DNA of 64,000 bases from CAVXSP01 sp963724645 (GCA_963724645.1 CAVRVJ010000001.1:682001-746000); one strand, 5' to 3'. Shown: positions 27,033 through 37,745, numbered from the stretch's first letter. Notes: generated from the letters alone by a model not told the origin. Numbers and translations: made by a program.

Positions 27033-29784
27033 TCATCCCGCCTGCGCGCTGTGAGCGAACGCGCCCCGTTTGCCCGACTCGAGGAATCGTTGGGCATCCA
27101 GTAGGCCGTTCAGTTGGATGAGCTTGGCCACCAGTCCGGTCCAGCCGGTCTGATGGCTGGCGCCCAGTCCGGCGCCATTGTCGCCGTGAAAGTATTCGTA
27201 GAACAGAATGTGGTCGCGCCAGTACTGATCGGTCTGGAACTTCTCCGCGCCGCCATAGACGGGTCGCCGGCCGTGTTCGTCGCGGGTAAAGATCCGCGTG
27301 AGCCGATCGGCGATCTCCTTGCTCACCTCGAAGAGATTCATCATCTTCCCTGACCCGGTCGGGCATTCGATCTTGAAGTTGTCGCCGTAGTACAGGTAGA
27401 AGTTCTGCAGCGCCCGGATGAGCAGAATGTTCACGGGCATCCAGATCGGACCACGCCAGTTGGAATTGCCGCCGAACATGCCGGTGTTCGATTCGGCCGG
27501 CAGGTAGTCGACTTTGTATTCCTGGCCACCCGTGTGGAACACGTAAGGGTGTCGCTCGTGGAACTTGGAGAGCGCGCGGATGCCGTAGGGGCTCAGGAAC
27601 TCGTTCTCGTCGAGCATCCGCGTCAATATCCGGCGGAGTCGCTCCGGGTTGAGCAGGGCAAGAATCCCTCGCTCGGCCACACCGTAGTGCCCTGGGCCGG
27701 TCGGGTGGATGGTCGTCGCGAGTTCGGGTATCCGGCGCAGCCGTTGCTGGATGGCATAGAGTGCGGCGGGGATGCGATCCCGCTGCCACTTCTCGGTCAC
27801 CGTCGTGGCGCACAAGCGGGAGCAGCCCCACCATCGAGCGCACCTTGAGCCGCGTGGCGCTGCCGTCGGGGAGCCGCAGCAGGTCGTAGTAGAAGCCATC
27901 CTCTTCGTCCCACATGCTGTCCGCCCCGGGGCGGTTCATCGCGGAAGCGATGTAGTAGAAGTGCTCGGCGAACTTCACGACCATCTCCTCGTAGGTCGGG
28001 TCGTGGGCGGAGAGCTCGAACGCCAGCTCCAGCATGTTCTGCGTGAAAAGAGTCATCCACGCCGTGCCGTCCGCCTGTTCGAGGTGGCCGCCGGTCGGAA
28101 GCGGGGCGCTGCGGTCGAACACGCCGATGTTGTCGAGGCCGAGGAAGCCGCCCTCGAACACGTTCTTGCCGAAGCGGTCCTTGCGGTTGATCCACCAGGT
28201 GAAGTTCAGGACGAGCTTGTTGAACGCCGATTTGAGGAATTCAACGTCCGTTTCGCCGCGCAGGGCCTGCTCGGTGCGGTGCAGGAAGAGCGTCGCAAAG
28301 GCGTGCACAGGGGGATTCACGTCGCTGAAGTTCCACTCATAGGCGGGCATCTGGCCGTTAGGGTGCAGATACCGGTTGCGGAGCATCAGTTTCATCTGGT
28401 CCTTGGCGAACTCGGAATCGACGATCGAGAGCGGGAGCGTATGGAAGGCCAGATCCCAGGCCGCGTACCACGGATACTCCCACTTGTCAGGCATCGAAAT
28501 GATGTCCTGATTCAGCATGTGGTACCACTCCGAGTTCCGGGCATTTCGATATCCGGTATGGAGCGGGTTGGAGTGGTGCTCGTCCAGCCAGTTGTCGCCA
28601 TCGAAGAAGAAGAACTGCTTGCTCCACAGCATGCCGGCGATGGCCTGGCGCATCACGTTGGCCTCGTCTTTACTCACCGACGCGGGCGTGACCGACTGGT
28701 AAAACTCATCGGCTTCACGAAGCCTGTCATCGAAGACTTTGTCGAAGTTCTTGCCAAACGGTTGGCCCTTCTGGTCCCTCTGGTCCTTCTGGTCCGGGGA
28801 ACTGTTGGAGAGCCGCAGGCGAATCACCTTGGTCTGCCCGGCGCCGATACTGGCCTGGTAGTGCGCCGCGATCTTGGTGCCCTGCTTGTGGGGATTCACG
28901 GCCTCTTGCCGGCCCTGCACCACGCAATCGTTGATGCCGTCTTTGACATAGCGGCTCTCGTTCGCGGTCCCCGGGAACAACCGCTCGTGGTTGGTTTCGT
29001 TCTCGGTGAAGAGCAACGGCACATCGCCTTCGCACGAGAGGACGAACGCGCCCAGCACAGGATGATCGGCTGCCACCGCCGTGGCACCTGCCGGAGCGTC
29101 GATTTGCCTGATGTCTGGTTTCTCGGAAGCTCTGTTCGATTGGGCGATCCACTTCGACCAGTCGTTGCGGAACCACAGCGTCGGCAGGAGATGCAGCTCC
29201 GCCGCGTCGGGTCCCCGGTTGACTGCCGTGATGCGCACGAGAATGTCTTCGGCGGCGCCTTTGGCGTACTCGACGAACACGTCGAAATAGCGGTCGTCAT
29301 TGAAGACGCCCGTGTCGAGGAGCTCATACTCCATCTCGTCGCGGCTGCGCCGGCCGTTGGTGTCCACCAGGTCGCTGTAGGGAAAGGCCGCCTGGGGATA
29401 CTTGTAGAGGTATTTCATGTACGAGTGCGTCGGCGTGCTGTCGAGGTAGAAGTAGTACTCCTTCACGTCCTCGCCATGGTTCCCCTCGCTGTTGGTCAAC
29501 CCGAAGAGCCGTTCTTTGAGAATCGGGTCCTTGCCGTTCCAGAGGGCCAGGCTGAAGCACAGGTGTTGCTTGTCATCGGAAATGCCCGCAAGGCCATCTT
29601 CGCCCCAGCGGTAGGCGCGCGAGCGGGACTGATCGTGGGTGAAGAAATTCCAGGCGTCACCGTTTTCGCTGTAGTCCTCGCGCACGGTGCCCCACTGTCG
29701 CTCGCTGAGGTACGGCCCCCACTTCTTCCAGGCCGCCGTTCCCGTGCGGGCTTCGTCGAGCCGATCCTGTTCGCTGGTCACCAC
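27033..29784 (-). CDS. GH63/MGH1-like glucosidase (large alpha-glucosidase family, one frameshift)
   Basis: A ~916-residue (alpha/alpha)6-barrel glycoside hydrolase resembling bacterial mannosyl-oligosaccharide-glucosidase-like enzymes. The N-terminal beta domain runs from KKWGPYLSERQWGTVREDYS to about residue 360 (FGLTNSEGNHGEDVKEYYFY, LLPTLWFRNDWSKWIAQSNR). The barrel includes KQFFFFDGDNWLDEHHSNPL, DKWEYPWYAAWDLAFHTLPL, HPNGQMPAYEWNFSDVNPPV, FEGGFLGLDNIGVFDRSAPL and NSNWRGPIWMPVNILLIRAL. One frame change near 27815 joins the parts. No signal peptide is visible, so it is probably cytosolic and acts on oligosaccharides or compatible solutes such as glucosylglycerate (inference). GTG start at 29784 after GGGGAATT. 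Confidence 0.85.
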
Positions 29785-29813
29785 AATTCCCCTTTCCCCT
29801 TTTCCGTCAACTG

Positions 29814-29845
29814 GCAAGGGACGTCCCGTGGGACGACCCTTGCCG
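29814..29845 (-). promoter_or_regulatory. Strong hairpin in the glucosidase leader
   Basis: GGCAAGGG and CCCTTGCC enclose a second complementary pair (GTCCC/GGACG) around GTG, about 30-60 nt upstream of the glucosidase GTG start. It could be a terminator for the gene ending at 29986 or a leader structure. No T-run follows on the minus strand. Confidence 0.4.
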
Positions 29846-29985
29846 TGACAAGAATGGGGGAAAAGGGCGGAGAGGCAATATGCAGTTTCGGCACGGGACG
29901 CGTCTGTCGTCTACCGCACCGTCAATACCGCACGGCCTGACCGCCCTCTGGACAATCCAGGCAGCCTCGCCCGGAGAGGTTCGCG

Positions 29986-30816
29986 TTACTTCGTCAGACC
30001 AAAGGCCTGCTGAAGTTTCGCGAGCGACGTGTGCACGGCTTCCCAGTTCGGCTTCGCCGTCGGAGTCGGATGGGCGTCGATGAACTTCTGCACGACGGCC
30101 ACCTGGGCGACGAGCTGCCGCGCTTCGGCCGTCGCCGGCTTGTGGTCTTCCGTGCGCGACTTGACGGCCTCGGCCCGCTTTTTGAGCAGATCCAGGTCCT
30201 TGTCGACGGCGTCCTTGCTCGCCTTCGGAAGCGTGGTGACGGGCACCTTGTCAAACTCGTCCTTCACCTTATCCGCCGCCTCCTCGAGGTCGTTGGCGAC
30301 GGTCGCAGTTTCTTTATCGTTCATTCGTCGAACTGTCTCCCACTCCTGCAGGGGGAACGAGGCGCCATACGCGACTGCCAGGCGGTGGAGATCCGCGGCG
30401 TGGTGTTCCCACTCGCTGCGGCCTTTCTTCACAGTCGAATTTGACTGCATGAACCTCTGGAAATTCCCTGCCTGGGTGAGGACGACCTTCACTTCGGCGC
30501 TCGCGGAGTAGTCGTCCGTGAACCGCTCTTTGAGTTTCTTGATGTTGTCCTGATAGTCCTGGAGCCCTGCGGACACCTTCACTTCTCTGGTGGCATCGCG
30601 AATAATCGCGTCCTTGAACTGGCCCTCGAGGTTGCCCTCGAACTTGTCACGCCCCTCCTCGATCTGATCGAAAAGGGCCTTCACGTCGTTGTCTGACGGG
30701 CGTTCCGAGGTGGCTTGTGCGAGCGCCGGAACGCTCCACAGGGACACCGCGCCCGCCAGAAGAATGACCTGGGCGCGCGCAACGATGCCGATGTGCGGTG
30801 TGAATGTGCTTCTCAT
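29986..30816 (-). CDS. Hypothetical exported helical protein
   Basis: A 276-residue protein. VILLAGAVSLWSVPALAQAT is the signal peptide. The mature part is almost wholly alpha-helical and charged: VKALFDQIEEGRDKFEGNLE, LQDYQDNIKKLKERFTDDYS, ASAEVKVVLTQAGNFQRFMQ, EWEHHAADLHRLAVAYGASF, DLEEAADKVKDEFDKVPVTT and a C-terminal heptad-like region ending LAKLQQAFGLTK. It looks like a periplasmic four-helix or coiled-coil protein. No family recognised. Intact. It lies 201 nt upstream of the glucosidase on the same strand. Confidence 0.75.
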   Translation of the reverse strand: MRSTFTPHIGIVARAQVILLAGAVSLWSVPALAQATSERPSDNDVKALFDQIEEGRDKFEGNLEGQFKDAIIRDATREVKVSAGLQDYQDNIKKLKERFTDDYSASAEVKVVLTQAGNFQRFMQSNSTVKKGRSEWEHHAADLHRLAVAYGASFPLQEWETVRRMNDKETATVANDLEEAADKVKDEFDKVPVTTLPKASKDAVDKDLDLLKKRAEAVKSRTEDHKPATAEARQLVAQVAVVQKFIDAHPTPTAKPNWEAVHTSLAKLQQAFGLTK

Positions 30817-31119
30817 TTGTCCTCTCCTCTTGCAGTGCAGACGTTCTCGGGCTGCGGAGCCGCCCGATCACGTGAAGCAAGAGTGCCGCCAAGGCACGGC
30901 CCAATAGAACGGCATCGGCGACGACGGGCGAGGTGCTGAACTCCCCGTATGCCGTGAACGGCAAGAGGTGGCGGGGTGCGGCCGCCCGTCGCGGAATCAC
31001 CACGGGCCGTCAGCAGCTAACAGGCGCGCGACTTCAGAGAACCAACTGAAACGGGTCCGTCCAGGGGTAGGACGCCGAGCTGGCATGAAATGCCGTATCT
31101 ATATGGCATAATTGGCTGT
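30817..31119. other. 303-bp divergent intergenic region
   Basis: No gene is evident. It separates the helical secreted protein from the VapBC pair. Apart from the vapB operator/promoter at its right end I see no organised feature. Confidence 0.5.
31091..31112 (+). promoter_or_regulatory. vapB operator and -10 region
   Basis: TGCCGTAT and ATATGGCA form an inverted repeat (one mismatch, 2-nt spacer). Its right arm runs into CATAAT (31107-31112), seven bases before the vapB ATG. The layout suggests autoregulation and a leaderless transcript. Confidence 0.5.
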
Positions 31120-31333
31120 ATGAAGAAGACGCTGCACATCGAGGAGAACCTCCTGCGCGACGCGAAGGCCGCTTCGGGAGCGGTCACCGATACCGATACT
31201 GTCCGGCTCGGCCTGCAGGCACTGGTCCGGCGTGCCGCGTACCGAACGGCTTCGGGCGCTTCGCGGATCCGAACCGAAAGCCCGCGACGTCCGCCGCCGC
31301 CGGGAGCGCGCATCAGCAAAGGGCTCGAACTAG
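31120..31333 (+). CDS. vapB: VapB-type antitoxin (one frameshift)
   Basis: A small antitoxin: MKKTLHIEENLLRDAKAASG and TDTDTVRLGLQALVRRAAY give the N-terminal DNA-binding part typical of VapB paired with PIN toxins. After about residue 41 the frame seen in the sequence runs on into vapC, but the +1 frame gives ERLRALRGSEPKARD and stops at TAG 31331-31333, the expected antitoxin tail. A single-base indel near 31243 therefore explains the apparent fusion. The stop overlaps the vapC GTG by one base (TAGTG). Confidence 0.75.
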
Positions 31334-31707
31334 TGGTCCTCGTAGACACCTCCGTATGGATTCGTTTTCTCTCGAACCAGGCGCCCTACTCAGCCGAGCT
31401 TGACCGGCTGCTGGGCGATGAGGACGTGAGCGCCCATGACCTCGTCTTCGGCGAGTTGCTTATCGGTGACAAGGGCGGACGCACGAATCTGCTCGCACAC
31501 TACGAACAGATGCATCAGGCGCCCGTGGTGTCCCCCGGTGAAGTCACGACCTTTGTGCGCGAACGCCGGCTGTACGGCCGGGGCATCGGCTGGATCGATG
31601 CGCACCTGCTCGCATCTGCTCTCGTCGGGCGCCTGTGGTTGTGGACGGTGGATCCCAGGGTGAAAGAGGTGGCGAAAGAACTTGGAGTCGCGCACCACTC
31701 TGTGTGA
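31333..31707 (+). CDS. vapC: VapC-family PIN-domain ribonuclease toxin
   Basis: A ~124-residue PIN toxin. LVDTSVWIRFLS holds the first acidic residue, HDLVFGELLIGDKGG the conserved Glu, and GIGWIDAHLLASALVGRLWL plus LWTVDPRVKEVAKELG the remaining acidic residues of the Mg2+ site. It would cleave structured RNA (tRNA in studied members). The GTG start overlaps the antitoxin stop. The toxin frame itself is intact. Confidence 0.85.
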   Translation: MVLVDTSVWIRFLSNQAPYSAELDRLLGDEDVSAHDLVFGELLIGDKGGRTNLLAHYEQMHQAPVVSPGEVTTFVRERRLYGRGIGWIDAHLLASALVGRLWLWTVDPRVKEVAKELGVAHHSV

Positions 31708-31850
31708 GTGCGAAGAATCACCGCAGAACCACGGTTTTTTCCCAAGGCCCAGGGAATCATTCTGCCAATCCGGCATCTATCTGGGGCTTCGCAGAGCTGT
31801 TTTCCCGGCACATGAGTTGCATCGCATCACAGCCTCAAGACGGAGGACAC

Positions 31851-32219
31851 ATGCGGAAATCACTATTTGTGGGGTTGGGCCTGTTGCTCGCCGCCACGAT
31901 CGTTCTGGCTCAGGACCACAAGAACACGACCGAGAAGGCGGTGAAGACGAGCATCACGGTGGCATCCGACTTCAAAGTGGGCAACCAGTTACTGAAGGCC
32001 GGCGAGTACCAAATCACGTGCGATCGGACGACGATCACCTTCAGCGAAACAACCAACAGGGACCGCGACGCCCATAGCTTCAAGTTCGAGTGCAAGGGCA
32101 AGGAGCTGCCCGCGCCCGCCGACCAGACCGTCATCAATACCCAAAGAGGAGCAGACGGCGTGCAGGTGGTGGAGACGTTGTTGTTGAAGGGCAGCAACGT
32201 GGAACACGTCTTCAACTGA
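31851..32219 (+). CDS. Hypothetical small secreted protein
   Basis: A 122-residue protein. SLFVGLGLLLAATIVLAQDH is the signal peptide. The mature part, TSITVASDFKVGNQLLKAGE then YQITCDRTTITFSETTNRDR and FKFECKGKELPAPADQ, forms a compact beta-rich domain with two Cys that may pair. GGAGG lies at good spacing before ATG 31851. It resembles the acidobacterial secreted proteins with a K-V-G-(x)-L-KAGEYQ core, but I cannot name a characterised family. Intact. Confidence 0.75.
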   Translation: MRKSLFVGLGLLLAATIVLAQDHKNTTEKAVKTSITVASDFKVGNQLLKAGEYQITCDRTTITFSETTNRDRDAHSFKFECKGKELPAPADQTVINTQRGADGVQVVETLLLKGSNVEHVFN

Positions 32220-32341
32220 AGGCCATTTCAGGCGAACACAAGGTCAAAATCCAGGAAGCGGGAACGGGTATGGCTCCGTGAGCCGGCCCGTCCCCGACTT
32301 TCCTTGGTGTGCCTTGAGGCCTTGAACGCCCTCGCCGCCCC

Positions 32342-33137
32342 TCAGTAGACCTCGCGCACGAACTTGCGCCGCTTCAGCGGCGCCTCGTCGTCATACGCGT
32401 GCTTGTTCGACCGGTCCGGCAGCTTCACCTTCGGGTGTTCGATCTTCTTGTGCGGGATCGTCCTCAGCACATGCTCGATGATATTGAGGCGCGCACGCCG
32501 CTTGTCGTCGGACCTGACGATATACCACGGCGCGAAGCTCGTATCGGTCGCCTTGAGCATGGCGTCGCGCGCCCGCGAGTATTCGTACCACTTGGCGCGA
32601 GACGGCAGATCCATCGCGCTCAGCTTCCACTGACGAAGCGGATCGTCCATGCGGGCCCTGAATCTCCGCTCCTGTTCCTTGTTGCCGACCTCGAGCCAGA
32701 ACTTGATCAGGATGATCCCGCTGACGATCATCTGCTTCTCGAAGGCCGGAGTCAGCTTGAGGAACCGCTCGGTACTGCTCGTCGGTGCAGAATCCCATGA
32801 CGCGCTCGACGCCGGCCCGGTTATACCAGCTCCGGTCGTAGATGACGATCTCGCCGGCGGCCGGAAAGTGTGCCATGTACCGCTGCGCGTACATCTGGGT
32901 CTTCTCGCGATCGGACGGCGCCGGCAAGGCCACGAGACGGAAGATACGTGGGCTCACCCGCTCCGTGATCGCCTTGATCGTGCCGCCCTTCCCGGCCGCG
33001 TCGCGGCCTTCGAAGACGATGATGACTTTCATCCCCTTGGCCTGCACCCAACTCTGCAGCGTGCACAGCTTGGCTTGCAGGCGCAGCAGCTCTTTCTCGT
33101 ACTTCTTCCGCTTCATCTTCTTCTGATCTGTTGGCAT
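32342..33137 (-). CDS. ppk2: Polyphosphate kinase 2 (one frameshift)
   Basis: A PPK2-family enzyme that transfers phosphate between polyphosphate and nucleotides. The Walker A motif is VFEGRDAAGKGGTIKAITER; then RVSPRIFRLVALPAPSDREK, lid-region sequence, and the Walker B-like EIVIYDRSWYNRAGVERVMG. After a frame change near 32765 come ILIKFWLEVGNKEQERRFRA, SAMDLPSRAKWYEYSRARDA and APWYIVRSDDKRRARLNIIE, all conserved. About 264 residues, single-domain (class I-like). The gene starts 17 nt after the RND outer-membrane factor gene on the same strand and is probably the last gene of that operon, an unusual partnership. Confidence 0.9.
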
Positions 33138-33154
33138 CGGTGTCCACCTGTCTG

Positions 33155-34555
33155 TCACGGTTGCTGCCACCCGCCGCCGAGCGCCCGGTAGAGCTCCGCG
33201 CGGGCCCGCAATTCGGCTCCATGCGTCTGCGCGAGCAGCAGCTCCTGTTCGAACAGTTGTTGATCGGCGGTCAGGATCTCGATGTAGCTGGCGAGTCCGG
33301 AATCGTACCGCGCACGCGCCAGATCGGACGCATCCCGGAGCGCGGTGACTCCCAACTCCCGATGTCCGCGCTGCTCGGCCAGCTTCTGAATCGTCACCAG
33401 CGAGTTGGCGACCTCCCGGTAGCTGTTGAGCGCCGCCTTCTGGTAATCGGCGAGCGCCGCGTCGAACCGCGCCTGCGCCGCCTCGAGATTCCGGCGAATC
33501 CGCCCCGCCTGGAAGATCGGCTGGAAGAGGCCAGTGCTCAGGGACCACACCCCCCCGCTTCCGCCCAGGAAGGCGGTGAGATCGCCGCTGACGCCGCCAA
33601 GAAACCCCGTCAGGCTGATCGTCGGATAGAAGAGCGACTTCGCGACGCCGATGTCGGCGTTGGACGCGACAAGCACCTGCTCCGCCTCAACGACGTCAGG
33701 CCGCCGCTCGAGGAGCGTGGCGGGAAGGCCGGCAGGAATATCCGGCGGCAGCCGTTCGCCAGCCGCCAGCGCGTCGCGCGTGATGGGTCCAGGCGGCCGG
33801 CCCAGCAGCAGCGAAACGGCGTTTTCGACAAGAGCAATCTGGCGTTCGATTTCTGGAATCGCCGCGGCTGTCTGCGCGCGATTGGCCTGAATCCGATCGA
33901 GCTCCAGACGATTCGACACGCCTCCGTCCAGACGGTTCTGGAAGTACGCGACGGTTTCGTCGTTCAGCCGAAGGGTTTGCCTGGCGATCTCGAGCTGCAG
34001 GTCGAGCTCGCGCAGCATGAAGTAGTTCGAGGCGACATCTCCCACCAGGGTCACCAGCACGCCGCGCCGGCCCTGCTCGCTCGCGAGCGCGAGGGCCGTC
34101 GCCGATTCCTGCCCGCGGCGCAGCCGGCCGAAGAGGTCAAGCTCCCAGGAGAGGTGAAATCCGTACACGCCGCTCTGATGCGTCGTGTCGTCGTTTTCCT
34201 GCGTGGTTGACGCGCCCCGCACGCCGTACGAGGCCGAGCCATTGACCTCGGGGTAGAGGTACGATTTGGCGATCCCCGCCCGGGCACGCGCCTCTTCGAC
34301 ATGCGCCAGGGCCACGCGGAGGTCGAGGTTGCTCGCGATGGCGTCCCGGATCAGCGCCTGGAGGGCCGGGTCGTCGAACACCTGAAACCAGGTCATGTCG
34401 GCCAGCGATTGCGCCTGGTCCGGCGCTTGAACGAACCGGAATTGAGGCGGCGTCGGCAACTTGGGCTTCTCGTAGTCCGGGCCGACCGCGCACCCCGCCA
34501 GGGCGACCGATGCGGCCAGGGCGAAGAGGCCGGAGCGAGCGATCCGCGCCGTCAC
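33155..34555 (-). CDS. RND efflux outer-membrane factor lipoprotein (OprM/NodT family)
   Basis: A TolC-like channel of 466 residues. ALAASVALAGCAVGPDYEKP carries a lipobox (LAGC) and the family signature GPDYEKP. Two repeats of long helices and beta segments follow: FDDPALQALIRDAIASNLDL, LSWELDLFGRLRRGQESATA, RRPDVVEAEQVLVASNADIG, KSLFYPTISLTGFLGG and STGLFQPIFQAGRIRRNLEA. The GTG start at 34555 lies one base after the pump stop (TGAGGTG), so translation is coupled. Third gene of the adaptor-pump-channel operon; intact. Confidence 0.9.
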   Translation of the reverse strand: MTARIARSGLFALAASVALAGCAVGPDYEKPKLPTPPQFRFVQAPDQAQSLADMTWFQVFDDPALQALIRDAIASNLDLRVALAHVEEARARAGIAKSYLYPEVNGSASYGVRGASTTQENDDTTHQSGVYGFHLSWELDLFGRLRRGQESATALALASEQGRRGVLVTLVGDVASNYFMLRELDLQLEIARQTLRLNDETVAYFQNRLDGGVSNRLELDRIQANRAQTAAAIPEIERQIALVENAVSLLLGRPPGPITRDALAAGERLPPDIPAGLPATLLERRPDVVEAEQVLVASNADIGVAKSLFYPTISLTGFLGGVSGDLTAFLGGSGGVWSLSTGLFQPIFQAGRIRRNLEAAQARFDAALADYQKAALNSYREVANSLVTIQKLAEQRGHRELGVTALRDASDLARARYDSGLASYIEILTADQQLFEQELLLAQTHGAELRARAELYRALGGGWQQP

Positions 34556-34556
34556 C

Positions 34557-37500
34557 TCAGTGACTCCCCTGCCCGTGGTCCGTGGCCAGCTGCGGTGGTG
34601 GCGTCGCCGCAGGCGCCGGCGCGTGGGCGCCACCGACCACCTTCTCGACGGCGACGAACAGCATCGGAATCAGCAGGACGCCGAGGATGGTCGCGACGAG
34701 CATGCCGGAGAAAACCGTCATCCCCATCACCTTGCGCGCTTCGGCGCCGGCGCCCGACGCCGTGAGCAGGGGCACGACGCCGAGGATGAACGCGAACGCG
34801 GTCATCAGAATCGGCCGGAAGCGAAGCTTGGCGGCGTTGAGCGCCGATTCGACCAGCGGCTTCCCCTGGTCGTGCTCCATTTTCGCGAACTCGACGATCA
34901 GAATCGCGTTTTTCGCGGCCAGACCGATCAACATGATCAGTCCGATCTGCGCGAAGATGTTGTTCACGTAGCTCGGCCCCATGTACGTGCGTGCGAGCCA
35001 GAGCCCGAGGTACGCCCCGAAGGCGGCGAACGGCGTGCCCAGCAGCACGCTGAACGGCAGGCCCCAGCTCTCGTACTGCGCCGCGAGGATCAGGAACACC
35101 AGAAAGATCGCGAGCATGAACACCACGGCCACGCCCGGGGCCTTGCGCTCCTGGTACGACATGTCCGCCCAGTCGAAGCTCATGTCGGGTGGCAGGATCT
35201 CACGCGCCGTCGCCTCGAGCGCATCGAGCGTCTGCGTCGAAGAAAAGCCTGGGGCGGGAACGCCGGTCAGCTCGGCCGATCGGAACAGGTTGAAGCGATT
35301 CGTGAATTCGGGTCCGGCGCCGGGCCGGGTGGTCACCAGCGTATCGAGCGGCACCATCCCGCCCCCTTTGTTCTTCACGAAGAACAGCCCGAGCTGTTTC
35401 GGATCGCTGCGGAACTCCGGCTCGGCCTGCACGTACACCTTGTACACGCGGCCGAACCGGTTGAAATCGTTCACGTAGGAGCTGCCGAGCAGCGCACCGA
35501 GCGTGGTGTTGACGTCGTTGAGCTGGACGCCGGACTTCAGTACTTTGCTGCGATCGATGTCGGCGTACACCTGCGGGACGGCGGCCCGGTACAGCGTGCC
35601 GATGCGTCCGATCTCCGGCCGCTTCCGCGCCGCCTCCATGAAGCGGCGCGTCTGCTCCGCCAGATAGTCCGGCGAACCGCCGCTGCGATCCTGCAGTTGC
35701 ATCGTGAAGCCGGCGCCCGTGCCGAGACCCGGGATCGATGGCGGTCCGAACGCGATGACGCCGGCCTCTGGAATCTCCTGCCTGAACGCCTTGTTCAACG
35801 CGGCGACGACTCCGTTCGCATGGGACTCTTCGGTATGGCGGTCATGCCACGGCTTGAGCTGCACGAAGAAGAAGCCCATGTTCGAGGAGTACGCGGAGGT
35901 GAGCAGCGAGTAGCCGCTGATGGTGTTGAAGCCCTCGACGGCCTCGTTCTTCTCCAGAATCGCTTCCGCCTTCTTCATCACCGCGTCGGTGCGCTCGAGG
36001 GAGGCCGCGTCCGGCAGCTGCGCGTTCACCATCATGAAGCCCTGGTCTTCCTCGGGTACGAAGCCGCCGGGAATGTGCCGGACGAGCACGAGGATTACGT
36101 ACATGAGCACGCCGATGAAGGCGAGGCTCCGGAACATCTTCCTGACCAGGATGCCGGCGAAGCTGACGTACGCATCGGTCGTGCGGCCGAAGACCTTGTT
36201 GAACACGTTGTAGAACGGCGTCAGGATCGAGCGCTTGCCTGTCGCCGGCTTGAGCAGCATCGCGGCGAGCGCCGGGCTCAGCGTCAGCGCGTTGATAACC
36301 GACAGCAACACGGACAGCGCAATCGTGATCGCGAACTGCTGATAGAGCCGTCCGGTGATGCCGCCCATGAAGCCCACCGGCACGAACACCGCGCTCAGAA
36401 TCAGCCCGATGGCGACGACAGGACCCGACACTTCCTCCATCGCCTTGATCGTCGCTTCCTTCGGCGCCATCCCATGCTCGATGTGGTGCATGACCGCTTC
36501 GACGACCACAATCGCATCGTCCACGACGATGCCGATGGCGAGCACCAGGCCGAGCAGCGAGAGCACGTTGATCGAGAAGCCGAGGAGCGGGAAGAAGATG
36601 AACGCGCCGACGAGCGACACGGGCACGGTCATCAACGGAATCAGCGTGGCGCGCCAGTTCTGGAGAAAGATGAAGACCACGATGATGACGAGCCCAACGG
36701 CTTCGAACAGTGTGTGAACGATCTCGGTGATGCCCTCGGAGACGGGCAGCGTCGTATCGAGCGAGACCAGGTACTCCATGTCGCGCGGGAAGCGCTTCGA
36801 CAGGTTGTTCATCTCGGTCTTGATCTGGTCCGCGACGGCCAACGCGTTGGTGCCGGGAATCTGGAACACGGCGATGACCGCGGCGGGCGTGCCGTCATGG
36901 CGGCCGACGGCGTTGTAGAGCATCGTGCCCAGTTCGAGCCGCGCGACGTCCTTCAACCGGACTTCGGAACCGTTCGGGTTGGTCCGGATGATGATGTCGC
37001 CGAATTCCTCCTCGTTCAGCAGGCGGCCCTGCGTACGAACCGTATAGGTGAACTCGGTGCCTGCGGCGGCCGGCGGACCGCCGATCTGGCCGGCCGGCGT
37101 CAACTGGTTCTGCTGGGAGATCGCATTCGCAATGTCGGGGATCGGTCACCCCGAGTCGCCCGATGACGTCGGGCCGCAACCACACGCGCATGGCGTAGTC
37201 GCTGCCCCCGAACAGGTTGATCTGCCCCACGCCAGGGATGCGCGCGATCGCGTCGTTGATGTTGATCGTCGTGTAGTTCGACAGGAAGCTGCTGTCGTAG
37301 GTGCCCTTGGGCGACTTGATCGAGATGACGAGCAGCGGGAACGCCAGGGCCTTCTTCACGGTGACGCCGTAGTTCTTCACCGACTGCGGCATCTGCGGCA
37401 TGGCCTCGGACACGCGGTTCTGCGTGAACACGTTGTCCATGTCCGGGTTCGACCCGATTTCGAACGAGACCTTGAGCGTCAGCGTCCCGTCGTTGGCGTT

Positions 37501-37743
37501 GGTGGACTTCAGGTAAATGCCTTTCTCGACGCCGTTGATCTTCTGTTCGAGCGGCGTGGCGACGGAGGCTTCGACGTCGGTGGCGCTGGCGCCGATGAAC
37601 GTCGTGGTGACCTGGACCATCGGCGGCACGATTTCTGGATACTGCGCGATCGGCAGGCCCTGCATCGCGACGACGCCGAGCATGACGATGACAATCGACA
37701 TGACGATCGCGACGATGGGTCGGTTGACGAAGAAACGGGCCAT
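34557..37743 (-). CDS. RND multidrug efflux pump, HAE1 family (AcrB/MexB-like, one frameshift)
   Basis: The inner-membrane proton-driven transporter of the tripartite system, ~1061 residues. MARFFVNRPIVAIVMSIVIV starts it, then GLPIAQYPEIVPPMVQVTTT and GASATDVEASVATPLEQKIN. One extra base near 37145 shifts the frame after GRLGVT; the continuation IPDIANAISQQNQLTPAGQI is in the next frame. The proton-relay pair is in LAIGIVVDDAIVVVEAVMHH. Further landmarks are FVPVGFMGGITGRLYQQFAI, FVPEEDQGFMMVNAQLPDAA and, near the C-terminus, LRFRPILMTAFAFILGVVPL. It begins 2 nt after the adaptor stop. Likely exports hydrophobic toxic compounds. Confidence 0.93.
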
Positions 37744-37745
37744 GG

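Noticed and set aside
27772..29940. A 722-codon open frame opposite the glucosidase
   Set aside because: Shadow of the glucosidase coding strand; no domain features.
31090..31707. A fused VapB-VapC single protein
   Set aside because: The link region is out of frame; the +1 frame gives a normal VapB tail ending in TAGTG with the vapC start. A one-base indel explains the fusion.
34560..37166. An 868-codon open frame opposite the RND pump
   Set aside because: Antisense shadow of a strongly conserved transporter; low-complexity Arg/His/Glu content and no signal or motif.
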